Shown: positions 51,545-63,613, numbered from the stretch's first letter. The stretch is 64,000 nucleotides of DNA from Verrucomicrobiota bacterium (GCA_016200005.1 JACQFP010000003.1:34069-98068), one strand, 5' to 3'. The notes: generated by a model from the letters alone, not told the origin. Numbers and translations: made by a program.

Positions 51545-52485
51545 TCATTGAAATAGAAATGTGGACAGCAACGCGAGCGTCGCGAGCACAAACGCGGCGC
51601 TCAACAGGTCGGGCACGCGGAACAGACGCAGCTTGGCGTTGGTCGTTTCGACCAGCACAACTGCCGCCGAGAGCGCCAGCAGTTTCAATCCGTAGAGCAA
51701 CAGGCTCAGACCCAGCGCAGCAGGCGTTGCTTCACTCGCGATGCCGATTGGGAAAAAGACGTTCACGAGCAGCGTCATCAACACGAGTTGTTTGATCGAC
51801 GCGCCCCATTCCATGAACGCGAGGTAGCGGCCGGAGTATTCGAGCAGCATCGCTTCGTGGATCATCGTTAACTCAAGGTGAGTGGCCGGATTATCAACGG
51901 GAATGCGACCGGTCTCAGCCAGCAGCACGATGAACAGGGCGGCGAATGCCAGCGCGTGCGTCGGGTTGAGCAGCTTCCATGTCGGCCCTTGCGTGGCTTG
52001 CACGATCTGGCTCAGGTCGGTGGACCCGGCAGTGATGGCGACGGTGAAAATCGAAAGCATCATCGCCGGCTCGGCGATGGCCGAGAGCGTCATCTCGCGA
52101 CTGCTGCCCATGCCGCCGAAGGCACTGCCAGGATCGAGTCCGGCCAGTGCGAGAGCGAAGCGCCCGAGCGCGAGCAAGCCGATGACCGCGAGCGCGCCGC
52201 CGAACAGGCTCAATGGCGCTTGCGTGGTCAACATCGGCACCATCAGACCCACGAGCAGCGACGTGATGAACACGGCATAAGGCGCAAACGAAAACACCCA
52301 AGAGGCGTGCTCGGAAATCACCATGTCCTTGCGCAGAAATTTCAGCACATCGGAGTAAACCTGCCAGATTCGTGGGCCGCGACGGTTTTGCAGTTTGGCC
52401 TTCCAGTTCTTGATGACACCGCTCACCAGCGGCGCGAGCAGGAGCAGCAGAGCCGTTTGCAACAGCAGAGCGAGCGGGTCGAGGT

Positions 52486-52489
<4 letters not shown>
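51545..52489 (-). CDS. HyfC/NuoH-like membrane subunit
   Basis: This 314-residue protein has about eight transmembrane segments and the NuoH/HyfC features NWKAKLQNRRGPRIWQVYSD, DPGSAFGGMGSSREM, and ETGRIPVDNPATHLELTMIH with HEAMLLEYSG. These residues line the quinone/proton path at the membrane interface in complex I relatives. Its ATG overlaps the end of the HyfB-like gene (ATGA at 52486-52489). Confidence 0.92.
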
Positions 52490-54595
<2,106 letters not shown>

Positions 54596-54606
<11 letters not shown>

Positions 54607-54976
54607 GTGAAGGAACTTTGCGTTTGCGCAGTTTCTGCGCGGGTTTCGGTGCGACGGAGCGGTGGAGGAATTCAGTGCCTGCCTCGTCGGACAAACAGAG
54701 ATAGCGGCCGCAGTTTCCGCACAGTTGAATATCCTGGCCGTGCAAAATGGTACTGATCACGCCGATGGGCACGCGCATGTGACAGCCGGTGCAGACCTGG
54801 TTGCGGACAATGGCAACTCCCTTTTTGCCGCGCACACTGAGCCGGTCGTAATGGTCGAGGACCGGGGCCGGGATTTTGGCGCGCAATTCAGCCGCGAGGG
54901 TCTTGGTGTTCTTGTCGGTGGCTTCGCCAAATTCGAGCGATTGAAGTTTCAGGAGATTCTGCAGTAGAGCCTTCAT
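54596..54976 (-). CDS. C4-type zinc ribbon protein
   Basis: The ATG at 54976 (MKALLQNLLKLQSLEFGEAT) gives 126 residues; in-frame ATGs lie upstream (54994). A coiled helix is followed by a zinc ribbon, CTGCHMRVP and CGNCGRYLC. It resembles the CT398/zf-RING_7 proteins but lacks their long N-terminal coiled coil. The C-terminus is basic. It overlaps the HyfB-like gene at 54596-54606, so it may be a regulatory or assembly protein of the Ehr complex; the co-occurrence is suggestive only. Confidence 0.78.
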
Positions 54977-55174
54977 TCCAAGAGAACTGGTCATTGCATA
55001 TTGGAGGAAATTCAGCAAGGCATTTCTTTGAAATGGCAACTGATGAAATTCATAAGCAAACTCGCTGGTGAAATTCCGCACTGTCGAATCGTCAACAAAG
55101 TATGCGGCGCAGGGTCCATTGCTCGAAAGTGCTCAACCGCGAATGGGCTTCACTTTCGCTTGGGGCGTCATCAC

Positions 55175-57019
55175 TCATGGGCGAGTCTTGGCCTTCACTG
55201 CCTCGGACTTGCCTGCTCGAAGCGAATCCGAACCCGTCCCGCTGTTCGATGGCGCTTTGAGCACGTCCTGAACTTTTTCCAGCGCCCTGGTCAGTTCCTT
55301 GCGCGCTGTTTCCAGTCTTTGCTTTTCCTCGTGGTGCGGGTCGCTGGGCGTCGCGGGCGGCAGGCCGAGGATTTCGCGCGCGCGCGCCAGCGAAAGTTCA
55401 ATGTCCGCGCAAACGTTATCCTTGCCCAGCCGGTCCAGAAAACCCGCCTTGTCCATCACGAGCAGCGGTTGCGTGTGCGGCCCGCTCAAAATGAGACGCT
55501 TGCCCTTGCGATGCAGCCGCTCGTAAAGATCTTCCAGCGCGTTGAGGCCCGTGGCGTCCATGGCCATCACTTTCCTCATGCGCAAGATGAGCACGTCCGG
55601 CTCCTGCTTCTCCCGTTTGAGGACGCTCTCCAGCTTGTCCGCCGCACCGAAAAAGAACGCGCCGAAGATGCGATAGACCATCACGCCTTTGGGAATCTCC
55701 TTCCCGACCAGCGAATGATGCGAACCTTCCGTTTCGGTGCTTTCGTCCACCGCCATGATTTGCGTGGTTTCCGACGCCCGTTTGATGAAGAGCATCGCGG
55801 CCAGCACCATGCCAATTTCGACGGCGACGGTCAGGTCAATGACGACCGTAAGGAAAAACGCGACCAGGAAGACGGCCGTGTCGGAGATCGGCCACTTGGG
55901 CAGGCGACCGAAATTGTGCCATTCGCCCATGTGCAGAGCCACGTTGACGAGCACGGCACTCAGCGTGGCCAGCGGGATGAACTTCGCCAACGGCGCCGCG
56001 ACCAAGATGATAAGCAGCAGGGTCAGCGCGTGAACGAGGCCCGCCACCGGCGAGCGAGCGCCGCTTTTCACATTCGTCGCCGTGCGGGCGATGGCGCTGG
56101 TCGCCGCGATGCCGCCAAAGAGCGGGCTGAGCATGTTGGCGATGCCTTGGGCCATCAATTCTTGGTTGGAGTCGTGACGGTCGTCCACCATGCCGTCGGC
56201 GACCACGGCACAAAGCAGCGACTCGATGGCTGCGAGCAGCGCGATGGTCATCGCCGGCTGGAAGAGGTGCTGAATATTATCCCATGAGAACGCTGGGATG
56301 TGCGGCGCGGGGAGGCCTTGCGGAATGCCGCCGAACTTGCTGCCGATGGTTTCCACGGGAATCTGGAACAGCGCCACCACCAACGTGCCCGCCAGCAGCG
56401 CGACGATTGAGCCGGGCACGCGCCGCTGCCAGGTGGTGGGCCAGAGCTTGATGATGGCAAAAGACGCCGCGGCCAGAGCGAGGGTGGACCATTGCAACGT
56501 GTTCAAGTGTTCGATCAACACCTTCATCTTTTCGATGAACTCCGACGGCACTTTGTCCACCTGCAACCCGAAGAAATCCTTGATTTGGGAAGTGAAGATG
56601 AGCACGGCAATGCCGCTGGTGAAGCCCATCGTTACGGGATACGGGATGAACTTGATCATCGTGCCCAGCCGGGCCACACCCATCACAAACAAAAACACGC
56701 CGGCCATGACGGTGCACATGGCCAGATTGTCCAGGCCGTACTTCACGCCGATGCCGTAGAGGATGACGATGAACGCGCCGGTCGGGCCGCCGATGCTGAC
56801 CTTCGTGCCACCGAACGCCGAAATGATAAACCCGGCAATGACGGCGGTGAAAATGCCCGCCTCGGGCTTTACGCCGGAGGCGATGGCAAACGCCATCGCC
56901 AGTGGCAGCGCCACGATCCCAACGGTAAGACCGGCGATCAAGTCGTGGCGCAAATCTTGCGGGGAGTATCTCTTAAGGGTGTCCGCCAGCTTGGGGCGGA
57001 ACAGAATGCCGAATTTCAT
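55175..57019 (-). CDS. SulP family anion transporter with STAS domain
   Basis: This 614-residue transporter has the SulP membrane domain (DLIAGLTVGIVALPLAMAFA, FGGTKVSIGGPTGAFIVILY, and the HDSNQELMAQGIANMLSPLF signature). The STAS domain (VMVYRIFGAFFFGAADKLES and VMAMDATGLNALEDL, with a phosphorylatable-type Asp-Ala-Thr/Ser site) begins near residue 445. A charged C-terminal helix follows. Likely substrates are sulfate, bicarbonate or other anions. It is upstream in the same orientation as the zinc-ribbon gene, 199 bp away. Confidence 0.92.
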   Translation of the reverse strand: MKFGILFRPKLADTLKRYSPQDLRHDLIAGLTVGIVALPLAMAFAIASGVKPEAGIFTAVIAGFIISAFGGTKVSIGGPTGAFIVILYGIGVKYGLDNLAMCTVMAGVFLFVMGVARLGTMIKFIPYPVTMGFTSGIAVLIFTSQIKDFFGLQVDKVPSEFIEKMKVLIEHLNTLQWSTLALAAASFAIIKLWPTTWQRRVPGSIVALLAGTLVVALFQIPVETIGSKFGGIPQGLPAPHIPAFSWDNIQHLFQPAMTIALLAAIESLLCAVVADGMVDDRHDSNQELMAQGIANMLSPLFGGIAATSAIARTATNVKSGARSPVAGLVHALTLLLIILVAAPLAKFIPLATLSAVLVNVALHMGEWHNFGRLPKWPISDTAVFLVAFFLTVVIDLTVAVEIGMVLAAMLFIKRASETTQIMAVDESTETEGSHHSLVGKEIPKGVMVYRIFGAFFFGAADKLESVLKREKQEPDVLILRMRKVMAMDATGLNALEDLYERLHRKGKRLILSGPHTQPLLVMDKAGFLDRLGKDNVCADIELSLARAREILGLPPATPSDPHHEEKQRLETARKELTRALEKVQDVLKAPSNSGTGSDSLRAGKSEAVKAKTRP

Positions 57020-57153
57020 GTCGCTCGTTTATCCAATAGATCAATAAACCAACTTTTTCAGAGTGGATACTCACTGAACAATCGTCAAATACTTATTCGA
57101 CTGGATTTTCGAATTCACCCACCCAAGAATGGCCGCGTCACGGCAAAAAAATT

Positions 57154-58929
57154 ATGAAGATTTCCACACTCGGCGCGGGTCTCATCCGCAACCAAACGGT
57201 TCTTGCGTGGGTCGATGAGATGGCGAAGCTTTGCCAGCCGGACAATATTTTCTGGTGTGACGGGTCGGAAGTGGAGCAGCAGGCCTTGACCGCCGAAGCC
57301 GTGGCCAAAGGTATTCTGATCCAGTTGAATCCGGAGAAGCTTCCCGGCTGTTACTACCACCGTTCCAACCCGAATGATGTCGCGCGCTCCGAACAGTGCA
57401 CCTATATCTGCACTCCCACGCAGGAGGAAGCCGGACCAACCAACAACTGGTCGCCGCCAAAGGAAACGTATCAGAAGCTCCACGGACTTTGTCGCGGCGC
57501 CATGCGCGGACGGACCATGTATGTGGTGCCGTATTTGATGGGGCCACCCGGATCGTCACTCGCCAAGGTGGGCATCGAACTGACCGATTCACTTTACGTG
57601 GTGTTGAGCATGCGCATCATGACCCGCATGGGTGCCATCGCCTACGAACATCTTGGCGACAGCCAAGACTTCAACCGCGGACTGCACTCCATGTTGGATG
57701 TAAATCCGGCGCGACGTTTCATCTGCCATTTTCCGCAGGACAATACGGTGATTTCGGTCGGGTCAAATTACGGCGGCAACGTGTTGCTCGGCAAAAAATG
57801 TCTGGCCTTGCGCTTCGGTTCGTACTTTGGACGCAGGGAAGGCTGGATGGCGGAACACATGCTCATCCTGTGCGCCGAATCGCCTCAGGGCGAAAAGACC
57901 TACGTGGCGGCGGCTTTCCCGAGTGCCTGCGGGAAGACCAATTTCGCCATGCTGATCCCACCGGCAGAATTCAAAGGTTGGAAAGTCTGGACAGTTGGCG
58001 ATGACATCGCGTGGATAAAACCAGATGCCGATGGCCGGCTCCATGCCATCAATCCTGAAGCGGGTTATTTCGGTGTGGTGCCGGGCACCAACAGCAAATC
58101 AAATCTCAATGCCGTCAAGATCATCGCCCGCGACACGATTTTTACCAATGTGGCATTAACGCCCGACCTTGACGTGTGGTGGGAAGGAAAGGACGGCGAG
58201 GTGCCGGCGGAATGTTTGGATTGGAAAGGCAACCGCTGGACCCCGGCCTCCAAAGAATCAGCCGCGCATCCCAACAGCCGCTTCGCCGCGCCCATGACCA
58301 ACAACCCGATGCTTGCGCCGGAAGTAAACGATCCGAATGGCGTGCCGATCAGCGCCATCATCTTCGGCGGGCGACGCGCCACCACAATGCCGCTGGTCTA
58401 TCAGGCCTTCAACTGGATTCACGGTGTCTATGTCGGCGCCACGATGGGCTCGGAAACGACCGCCGCCGCCAGCGGTGCCATTGGCCAGATCCGGCGCGAC
58501 CCGATGGCCATGTTGCCGTTCTGCGGCTACAATATGGGTGATTACTTCCGACACTGGATCCTCATGCGCCGGTCACTCAAGAATCCACCGCGTGTTTTCC
58601 ATGTGAACTGGTTCCGAAAGGATGCGAACGGAAATTTTCTCTGGCCTGGCTTTGGCGAAAACATGCGCGTGCTCAAATGGATCGTGGACCGTTGCCGCGG
58701 CCGGGCGGACGCGGAAGAAACGCCGCTCGGCTGGGTGCCGGGCGCCCGAGCGTTTGATTTGACCGGCATGAAGGATTTTTCGCTGGAAACCCTCCGGCAA
58801 TTGCAGACCATCGACACCGAGGAGTGGCGCAAAGAGGTTCTTTCCCAAGATGAACTGTTTATCAAACTTTACTCCCACCTTCCCAAGGAATTGATCTTCC
58901 AGCGGGAACTGCTCGTCTCGCGGTTGTAA
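57154..58929 (+). CDS. pckG: GTP-dependent phosphoenolpyruvate carboxykinase
   Basis: This 591-residue enzyme has the complete PckG motif set. The substrate-binding segment is MYVVPYLMGPPGSS, the P-loop is AAAFPSACGKTNFAML (kinase-1a, GTP), and the metal-binding kinase-2 strand is TVGDDIAWI. It also has NPEAGYFGVVPGTN, and FGGRRATTMPLVYQAF near the nucleobase. The catalytic Cys sits in FPSACGKTN. It converts oxaloacetate to PEP with GTP for gluconeogenesis. It is divergent from the SulP gene. Confidence 0.97.
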   Translation: MKISTLGAGLIRNQTVLAWVDEMAKLCQPDNIFWCDGSEVEQQALTAEAVAKGILIQLNPEKLPGCYYHRSNPNDVARSEQCTYICTPTQEEAGPTNNWSPPKETYQKLHGLCRGAMRGRTMYVVPYLMGPPGSSLAKVGIELTDSLYVVLSMRIMTRMGAIAYEHLGDSQDFNRGLHSMLDVNPARRFICHFPQDNTVISVGSNYGGNVLLGKKCLALRFGSYFGRREGWMAEHMLILCAESPQGEKTYVAAAFPSACGKTNFAMLIPPAEFKGWKVWTVGDDIAWIKPDADGRLHAINPEAGYFGVVPGTNSKSNLNAVKIIARDTIFTNVALTPDLDVWWEGKDGEVPAECLDWKGNRWTPASKESAAHPNSRFAAPMTNNPMLAPEVNDPNGVPISAIIFGGRRATTMPLVYQAFNWIHGVYVGATMGSETTAAASGAIGQIRRDPMAMLPFCGYNMGDYFRHWILMRRSLKNPPRVFHVNWFRKDANGNFLWPGFGENMRVLKWIVDRCRGRADAEETPLGWVPGARAFDLTGMKDFSLETLRQLQTIDTEEWRKEVLSQDELFIKLYSHLPKELIFQRELLVSRL

Positions 58930-58964
58930 CCACCAGCAACAAGAATCCTGACCAAACCGAACCA

Positions 58965-58995
58965 ACAAAAATCCCCGCACGTATTGTGTGCGGGG
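58965..58995 (-). terminator. Rho-independent terminator of the small exported protein gene
   Basis: The stem CCCCGCAC (58973-58980) pairs with GTGCGGGG (58988-58995) around a 7-nt loop. On the minus strand it is followed by ATTTTTGTTGG, and it lies about 20 bases after the stop at 59016. The convergent pckG ends at 58929, so it may work on both transcripts. Confidence 0.8.
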
Positions 58996-59015
58996 AGATT
59001 CAGAAGGGCGCCTGA

Positions 59016-59237
59016 TTAATTGCTGGCCAGCGACATCGCCTTCGGACTCATCAACACCTTTTTGGCCACCGTCGCCTTGCCGGCGCTGCAACAAGCCGCT
59101 TTATCGCTGCAATCAGCCTTGGCCTGGGCTTTGGCCTTGTCGGCGCACGCTGCTTTGTCCTTGCACGCCTTGCCTTCGCCCGCTTGGACTGCCACAGCGA
59201 ACGCCGTCACCATCAAACATACGATTAGTTTTTTCAT
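59016..59237 (-). CDS. Small exported Ala/Lys/Cys-rich protein
   Basis: This 73-residue protein has a signal peptide (MKKLIVCLMVTAFAVAVQAG) and a mature part rich in Ala, Lys and regularly spaced Cys (KACKDKAACADKAKAQAKAD, CSDKAACCSAGKA). The composition suggests a periplasmic metal-binding or structural role, but no family is recognised. It has its own terminator at 58973-58995. Confidence 0.7.
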   Translation of the reverse strand: MKKLIVCLMVTAFAVAVQAGEGKACKDKAACADKAKAQAKADCSDKAACCSAGKATVAKKVLMSPKAMSLASN

Positions 59238-59401
59238 AATATTTCGATCACCAACGAGTTAAGGTTTAGTCTCAGCACTGTAACCAATCAGACGCGGAAG
59301 TCAAAGCTTCGTTCAACTTTTCTTGGCCGCCCGTCGGCGCCGCATTTGCGCAGATTTACCATAGGGCGAAAAACGACCCGAACTCACTTCCATGCAATGA
59401 T

Positions 59402-60448
59402 TCATTTCGCCAGTTTCAGCGGCTTCAGCCAGAGTTTCAGGCTGCGGCAATCAATGAAGGCGCTGTTCAACACAAGTTGATCCAGGCCCATGACACCATC
59501 CACGTCTTGCAGTTCTCCTTTGGGCCCGGCGATTCCCCAGTCACCCATCTCGGCGACGCCAAATTCCGCCCGCATGGCTTTGATTTCACCCAGTTCGAGC
59601 GACTTGAGCCGGGTGACGGAAACGCGATGCTTCCCAATTTTTCCGAGGCCTGCCACCTCCCAAGCAGTCACGCTGGGCTGCAGATGCAGACGTTGCACTT
59701 GATGCTTGTCCACCATGCTCCAAGTCGCACCCGTGTCCACCAGCAGTTTCATTGGTTCGCCATTGGCCTTGGCGGCGCACGTCATGACAAGGCCGGGCTT
59801 GAACTCAAGGTTCACCGGCTGAAGACCAAACCGGCGCAGGCTTTCATCCAAAGCCTTCTGGCTCGGTTCCGGCAATGCGCTGCCGCGGACATAAAGCCGA
59901 CCGTCGCGACAATCGAGCAGACAAAAGTTTCGAAATAGAAAATCCGCTCCGATCATCACCGATGCCAAACTCCCATGCCCCCCAAAATCGAGCGTCTTTA
60001 CACGGGCCGGTTGGTTGAGGAACTGTGCGGCGCCCAACTTCAAGTGGTCGATGACGACGATGTTGGACCTGTTCACCGTGCCGAGAAAGCTATCTTCGAG
60101 TTCTGCGCCGAGTTCGCCAAGTGACTTGAGTTTCTTGGCGGCCGATTTATCGACGCACGTTACGGAACAGCCGGTGTCCACCCAGCACACTCTCTCCGTG
60201 CCGTTGAGTTCCCCGTGGATCAGTAGTTGCTTGGTTTCTTGTTCCCTGGTGAGAACAAGCGCTTCGTAACCCAGATGCTTGAGATACTTTTCCAAGCCGG
60301 GCCGAAACTGTGTCTCGGCCAGCGCATCACGAAGTGAGAAGGTCAACATGAAAGCTGCGATCCACCAGACCGCTGAACGGCGGGAGCAGCAGCAGCCTTG
60401 GAAGCAGTTTGAGTATGTCGTCATCGTCCAGCAAAAGGGGCTTTCCAA
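59402..60448 (-). CDS. Double-domain retropepsin-like aspartic protease
   Basis: The ORF of 348 residues probably starts at ATG 60448 or at 60424 (MTTYSNCFQGCCCSRRSAVW). A hydrophobic segment (WWIAAFMLTFSLRDALA) is a signal sequence. Two similar domains follow: the first with VDTGCSVTCVDKSAAKKLKS, the second with VDTGATWSMVDKHQVQRLHL, each giving the D-(T/S)-G of a retropepsin-like active site. Each also has a GADFLFRNF or GLDQLVLNSAF segment that matches the second conserved strand. Both Asp-Thr-Gly are present, so an intrachain pseudodimer is possible. Confidence 0.8.
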   Translation of the reverse strand: MESPFCWTMTTYSNCFQGCCCSRRSAVWWIAAFMLTFSLRDALAETQFRPGLEKYLKHLGYEALVLTREQETKQLLIHGELNGTERVCWVDTGCSVTCVDKSAAKKLKSLGELGAELEDSFLGTVNRSNIVVIDHLKLGAAQFLNQPARVKTLDFGGHGSLASVMIGADFLFRNFCLLDCRDGRLYVRGSALPEPSQKALDESLRRFGLQPVNLEFKPGLVMTCAAKANGEPMKLLVDTGATWSMVDKHQVQRLHLQPSVTAWEVAGLGKIGKHRVSVTRLKSLELGEIKAMRAEFGVAEMGDWGIAGPKGELQDVDGVMGLDQLVLNSAFIDCRSLKLWLKPLKLAK

Positions 60449-60454
60449 TTCGGC

Positions 60455-63400
60455 CTACAGAAGCAATCTAACTTTGGCAAGCGCCTCATCCAGCTTGGCC
60501 GCGTCTTTGCCGCCGCCGCGGGCGTTGTCGGCTCTGCCGCCGCCTTTGCCGCCCACAACCGGCGCGATGGCCTGAATGATTTTGCCGGCTTGAACCTTCG
60601 CGGTGAAGTCAGGCGAGACGGTAGCGATGAGGGCTACTGCGCCGTTCGACGCGCCGCCGAGGATGACGACACCTTTGAAGCGGCCTTTCAAAGCGTCGGC
60701 TGTCGCTTGAAGAAATTCGCCGTCCGCGTCGCCCAGGTTGTGCGTGATCACTGGAATGCCATTCACGGCCTGCGCCGAACCAAGCAATTCACTGGCGGCA
60801 TTCGATGCGTTGCGTTGCATCGCGATCTCCACCTGCTTCTCGAGTTGCTTCTGGTGCGCGAGCAGCGATTCGATCTTTTTGTCCAACTCGTGGATGGGCG
60901 AGTTGACTTTGCCCGCGAGCGACTTGATTAGCGCTACTTCGTCGGTTGCTTTGCGGTAAGCTTCAAGTCCGGCAATGGCTTCGATACGGCGCACTCCAGC
61001 GGCAATCGCGTTTTCCCCGACGATGCGGAACAGGCCGATCTCGCCGGTGGCGCGCGTGTGCGTGCCGCCGCAAAGTTCCATCGAGTAACCATCGAGCTTC
61101 GCCGCGTGGCCGCCGATTTGGACGACGCGGACGGTATCGCCATATTTGTCGCCGAAGAATTGCATCACGTCCTTGCGCGATTTCACGTCGGCGTAGGGGA
61201 CTTCCGTCCACGAGACGCCGGCGTTTTCGAGGATGCGTTCGTTGACGAGCTTCTCGATGTCGGCAACTTGCGCGGGCGTGAGCGGCGCGCTGTTGAAGTC
61301 GAAGGTCAACTTGTCCGGGCCGACGAATGAACCCTTCTGCACCGCTTCCTTACTAACGACTTCGTGCAACGCCCAGTGCAGCAAATGCGTGACGGTGTGG
61401 TGGCGCTCAATTGCCAGACGGCGACGCACATCAATCATCACGGAAGCGTGTTCACCGGCCTTGGGAGCTTCATCGCCTTGGATGAAATGCAGCCAAGTGC
61501 CGCTCACCATTTGAGTGTTTTCCACCAGATAGATCTTACCAGTGCAAGTTATGTCGCCGGTGTCGCCCACTTGCCCACCCATTTCTGCGTAGAATGGTGA
61601 ATTATCCAAAACGACAGCATTTTTTCCTTTGATATCTACGACTTCCAAAACTTTCGCAGAAGCATCATGTGAATCGTAACCAATGAAACAAGTTGGATCT
61701 TTGGTTTCGATTTCTGAAACCGCAATTACTTCTTTCTTCTGAGCGGCGCGGGCGCGGGCGCGCTGTTCTTCCATCAACTTTTCAAACCCTTCCTTGTCCA
61801 CGGTCAAACCGCGTTCGCGCGCCATCAACTCGGTGAGGTCAAGGGGGAAGCCGTAGGTGTCGTAGAGAACAAACGCCGCGCGTCCGGGAAAAGCAGAATT
61901 CCTCATGGTTTGGTTTTTCGTAGTGACAAACAAATCTGCCGCGCAAGTAGTGACATTTTTCCAAGTGAATTCATCCGAACCCGTAATGACGTCTCCAAGA
62001 GTTTGAACATCATAACGGAATCGGTTCAGGTGCTTGGCCAATGTTTCCATGTGGCTCGGCTCTCTTCCGAAAAACTTAAAAAAGTCCTGATGAAGAATTC
62101 GTCTGGTTTGATCGAAGATTGTATGTAGTTCATTTTCTTCCGACTTGATATACTCTTTAACCCGCGTTCCTGCGGCTAATGCCGCATTGGCGCGTTTGTT
62201 TAATGGTTCGATGCGAGGCAATACGCTGTTGCAGACTTCAACCAGCTCCTTTCGACGGGCCAGCACCTGTTCAAAGATTTCGATTCCTCCATCCAACGTT
62301 TTGTTAAACGCCTCTTCCTCACGCTGGATGACTTCCTGCACATGCTTTTTCTTGACGCGGATTTCCGGAAAGACGTCACCCATCGTTTCGGCGAGCACGT
62401 CCACGAGTTTGTGAAAGAAGGGTTCGTGGAAGCCGAGCGTGCGACCGTAGCGCACGGCGCGGCGCAGGATGCGGCGGAGTACGTAGTTGCGGTCGGTGTT
62501 GGCGGGCTGGATGCCGTCGGCAATCGCAAAGCTCAACGTGCGGATATGGTCGGCGATGACGCGAAAAGCCACATCAGTTGATTGTTGAGAGTTGATTGTT
62601 GAGAGATCGGAAGGAGGAAGCGTCGAGGCGTATTTCTTGCCGCTGAGTTTTTCGATGGCGTCGAAGATGGGGCGGAAGATGTCAGTTTCGTAGTTGGAAA
62701 TCTTTGCGTTGGTAAAATCGGCCAGGCCTTTCGTGCCCTGAATGATGCTCGTGACGCGCTCGAAGCCCATGCCGGTGTCCACGTGCCGGGCGGGCAGCGG
62801 CGTGAAGGTGCCGTCCGGGTTCGCGTTGAACTGGATGAAGACGAGATTCCAGATTTCGATGCACTCGGCTACGCCTTTGTTGACGAGTGCGCCGCGCGTG
62901 TCTCCGGCGGGCGTGAGGTCCATGTGGATTTCCGAGCACGGACCGCACGGGCCAGTCTCGCCCATCATCCAGAAGTTGTCCTTCCTGTTGCCGGGGATGA
63001 TGTGGACTTTGGGGTTGAGGCCGGCGGAGGTGAACTTCTTCGCCCAAAACATCGCCGCTTCCTGATCGGCAACCTCAAACGGTGAAGCATCAGCACTGGG
63101 GGAAATAAAATCCGGCGAGGTCATGGCCAGCACGAGGACTTGTTCCATCTCGTTCCGCCATTGGTCTTCCCAACCGGGCTGCCCCAGGTACGGACAGAAC
63201 ACGGTGGCGTATAACCGACCCGGTGGAAAATTCCATCCTCTGACCACCAACTCCCACGCCCAATCAATCGCTTCCTTCTTGAAATAATCTCCGAAGCTCC
63301 AGTTCCCCAACATCTCGAAGAACGTGTGGTGATAGGTGTCGAGGCCGACGTCGTCGAGATCGTTGTGTTTGCCGCCGGCGCGGATGCATTTCTGGGTATC

Positions 63401-63613
63401 GGCGGCGCGGGTGTCACTGCGGGGAGTCGCGCCCGCCCAACTGGCGACATCAGGTTTTTTCTGGCCGAGAAAGATCGGCACGAACTGGTTCATGCCGGCA
63501 TTGGTGAACAGCAGGTTCGGCGAATCGGGCATCAGCGAAGAGGACGGGACAATGGTGTGCTGCTTCGACCGGAAGAAGTCGAGAAACGACTGGCGGATTT
63601 GTGTAGATGTCAT
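60455..63613 (-). CDS. alaS: Alanyl-tRNA synthetase
   Basis: This 1052-residue enzyme starts at ATG 63613 (MTSTQIRQSFLDFFRSKQHT), with a GTG just upstream. The class II catalytic core is present (NLLFTNAGMNQFVPIFLGQK, TDNFWMMGETGPCGPCSEIH-type motif 2). The editing domain has HTVTHLLHWAL and CGGTHTRATGEIG zinc ligands. A DHHA1 C-terminal domain follows (GGGRADNARGGGKDAAKLDE). Compared with the usual ~875 residues it has about 150 extra between FNKTLDGGIEIFEQ and FPGRAAFVLYDTYGFPLDLT. A repeat-derived stretch STINSQQST (62574-62610) also sits just before DVAFRVIADHIR. Confidence 0.97.
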   Translation of the reverse strand: MTSTQIRQSFLDFFRSKQHTIVPSSSLMPDSPNLLFTNAGMNQFVPIFLGQKKPDVASWAGATPRSDTRAADTQKCIRAGGKHNDLDDVGLDTYHHTFFEMLGNWSFGDYFKKEAIDWAWELVVRGWNFPPGRLYATVFCPYLGQPGWEDQWRNEMEQVLVLAMTSPDFISPSADASPFEVADQEAAMFWAKKFTSAGLNPKVHIIPGNRKDNFWMMGETGPCGPCSEIHMDLTPAGDTRGALVNKGVAECIEIWNLVFIQFNANPDGTFTPLPARHVDTGMGFERVTSIIQGTKGLADFTNAKISNYETDIFRPIFDAIEKLSGKKYASTLPPSDLSTINSQQSTDVAFRVIADHIRTLSFAIADGIQPANTDRNYVLRRILRRAVRYGRTLGFHEPFFHKLVDVLAETMGDVFPEIRVKKKHVQEVIQREEEAFNKTLDGGIEIFEQVLARRKELVEVCNSVLPRIEPLNKRANAALAAGTRVKEYIKSEENELHTIFDQTRRILHQDFFKFFGREPSHMETLAKHLNRFRYDVQTLGDVITGSDEFTWKNVTTCAADLFVTTKNQTMRNSAFPGRAAFVLYDTYGFPLDLTELMARERGLTVDKEGFEKLMEEQRARARAAQKKEVIAVSEIETKDPTCFIGYDSHDASAKVLEVVDIKGKNAVVLDNSPFYAEMGGQVGDTGDITCTGKIYLVENTQMVSGTWLHFIQGDEAPKAGEHASVMIDVRRRLAIERHHTVTHLLHWALHEVVSKEAVQKGSFVGPDKLTFDFNSAPLTPAQVADIEKLVNERILENAGVSWTEVPYADVKSRKDVMQFFGDKYGDTVRVVQIGGHAAKLDGYSMELCGGTHTRATGEIGLFRIVGENAIAAGVRRIEAIAGLEAYRKATDEVALIKSLAGKVNSPIHELDKKIESLLAHQKQLEKQVEIAMQRNASNAASELLGSAQAVNGIPVITHNLGDADGEFLQATADALKGRFKGVVILGGASNGAVALIATVSPDFTAKVQAGKIIQAIAPVVGGKGGGRADNARGGGKDAAKLDEALAKVRLLL
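62574..62610. repeat. TCAACTCTCAACAATCAAC-type repeat inside alaS
   Basis: The stretch GTTGATTGTTGAGAGTTGAT/TGTTGAGAG is a copy of the CAACTCTCAACCCTCAACTC repeat seen in intergenic DNA near 2560-2580 and 3075-3113. Inside alaS it is in frame and encodes LSTINSQQST, at a loop between the catalytic domain and the VAFRVIADH segment. Confidence 0.7.
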
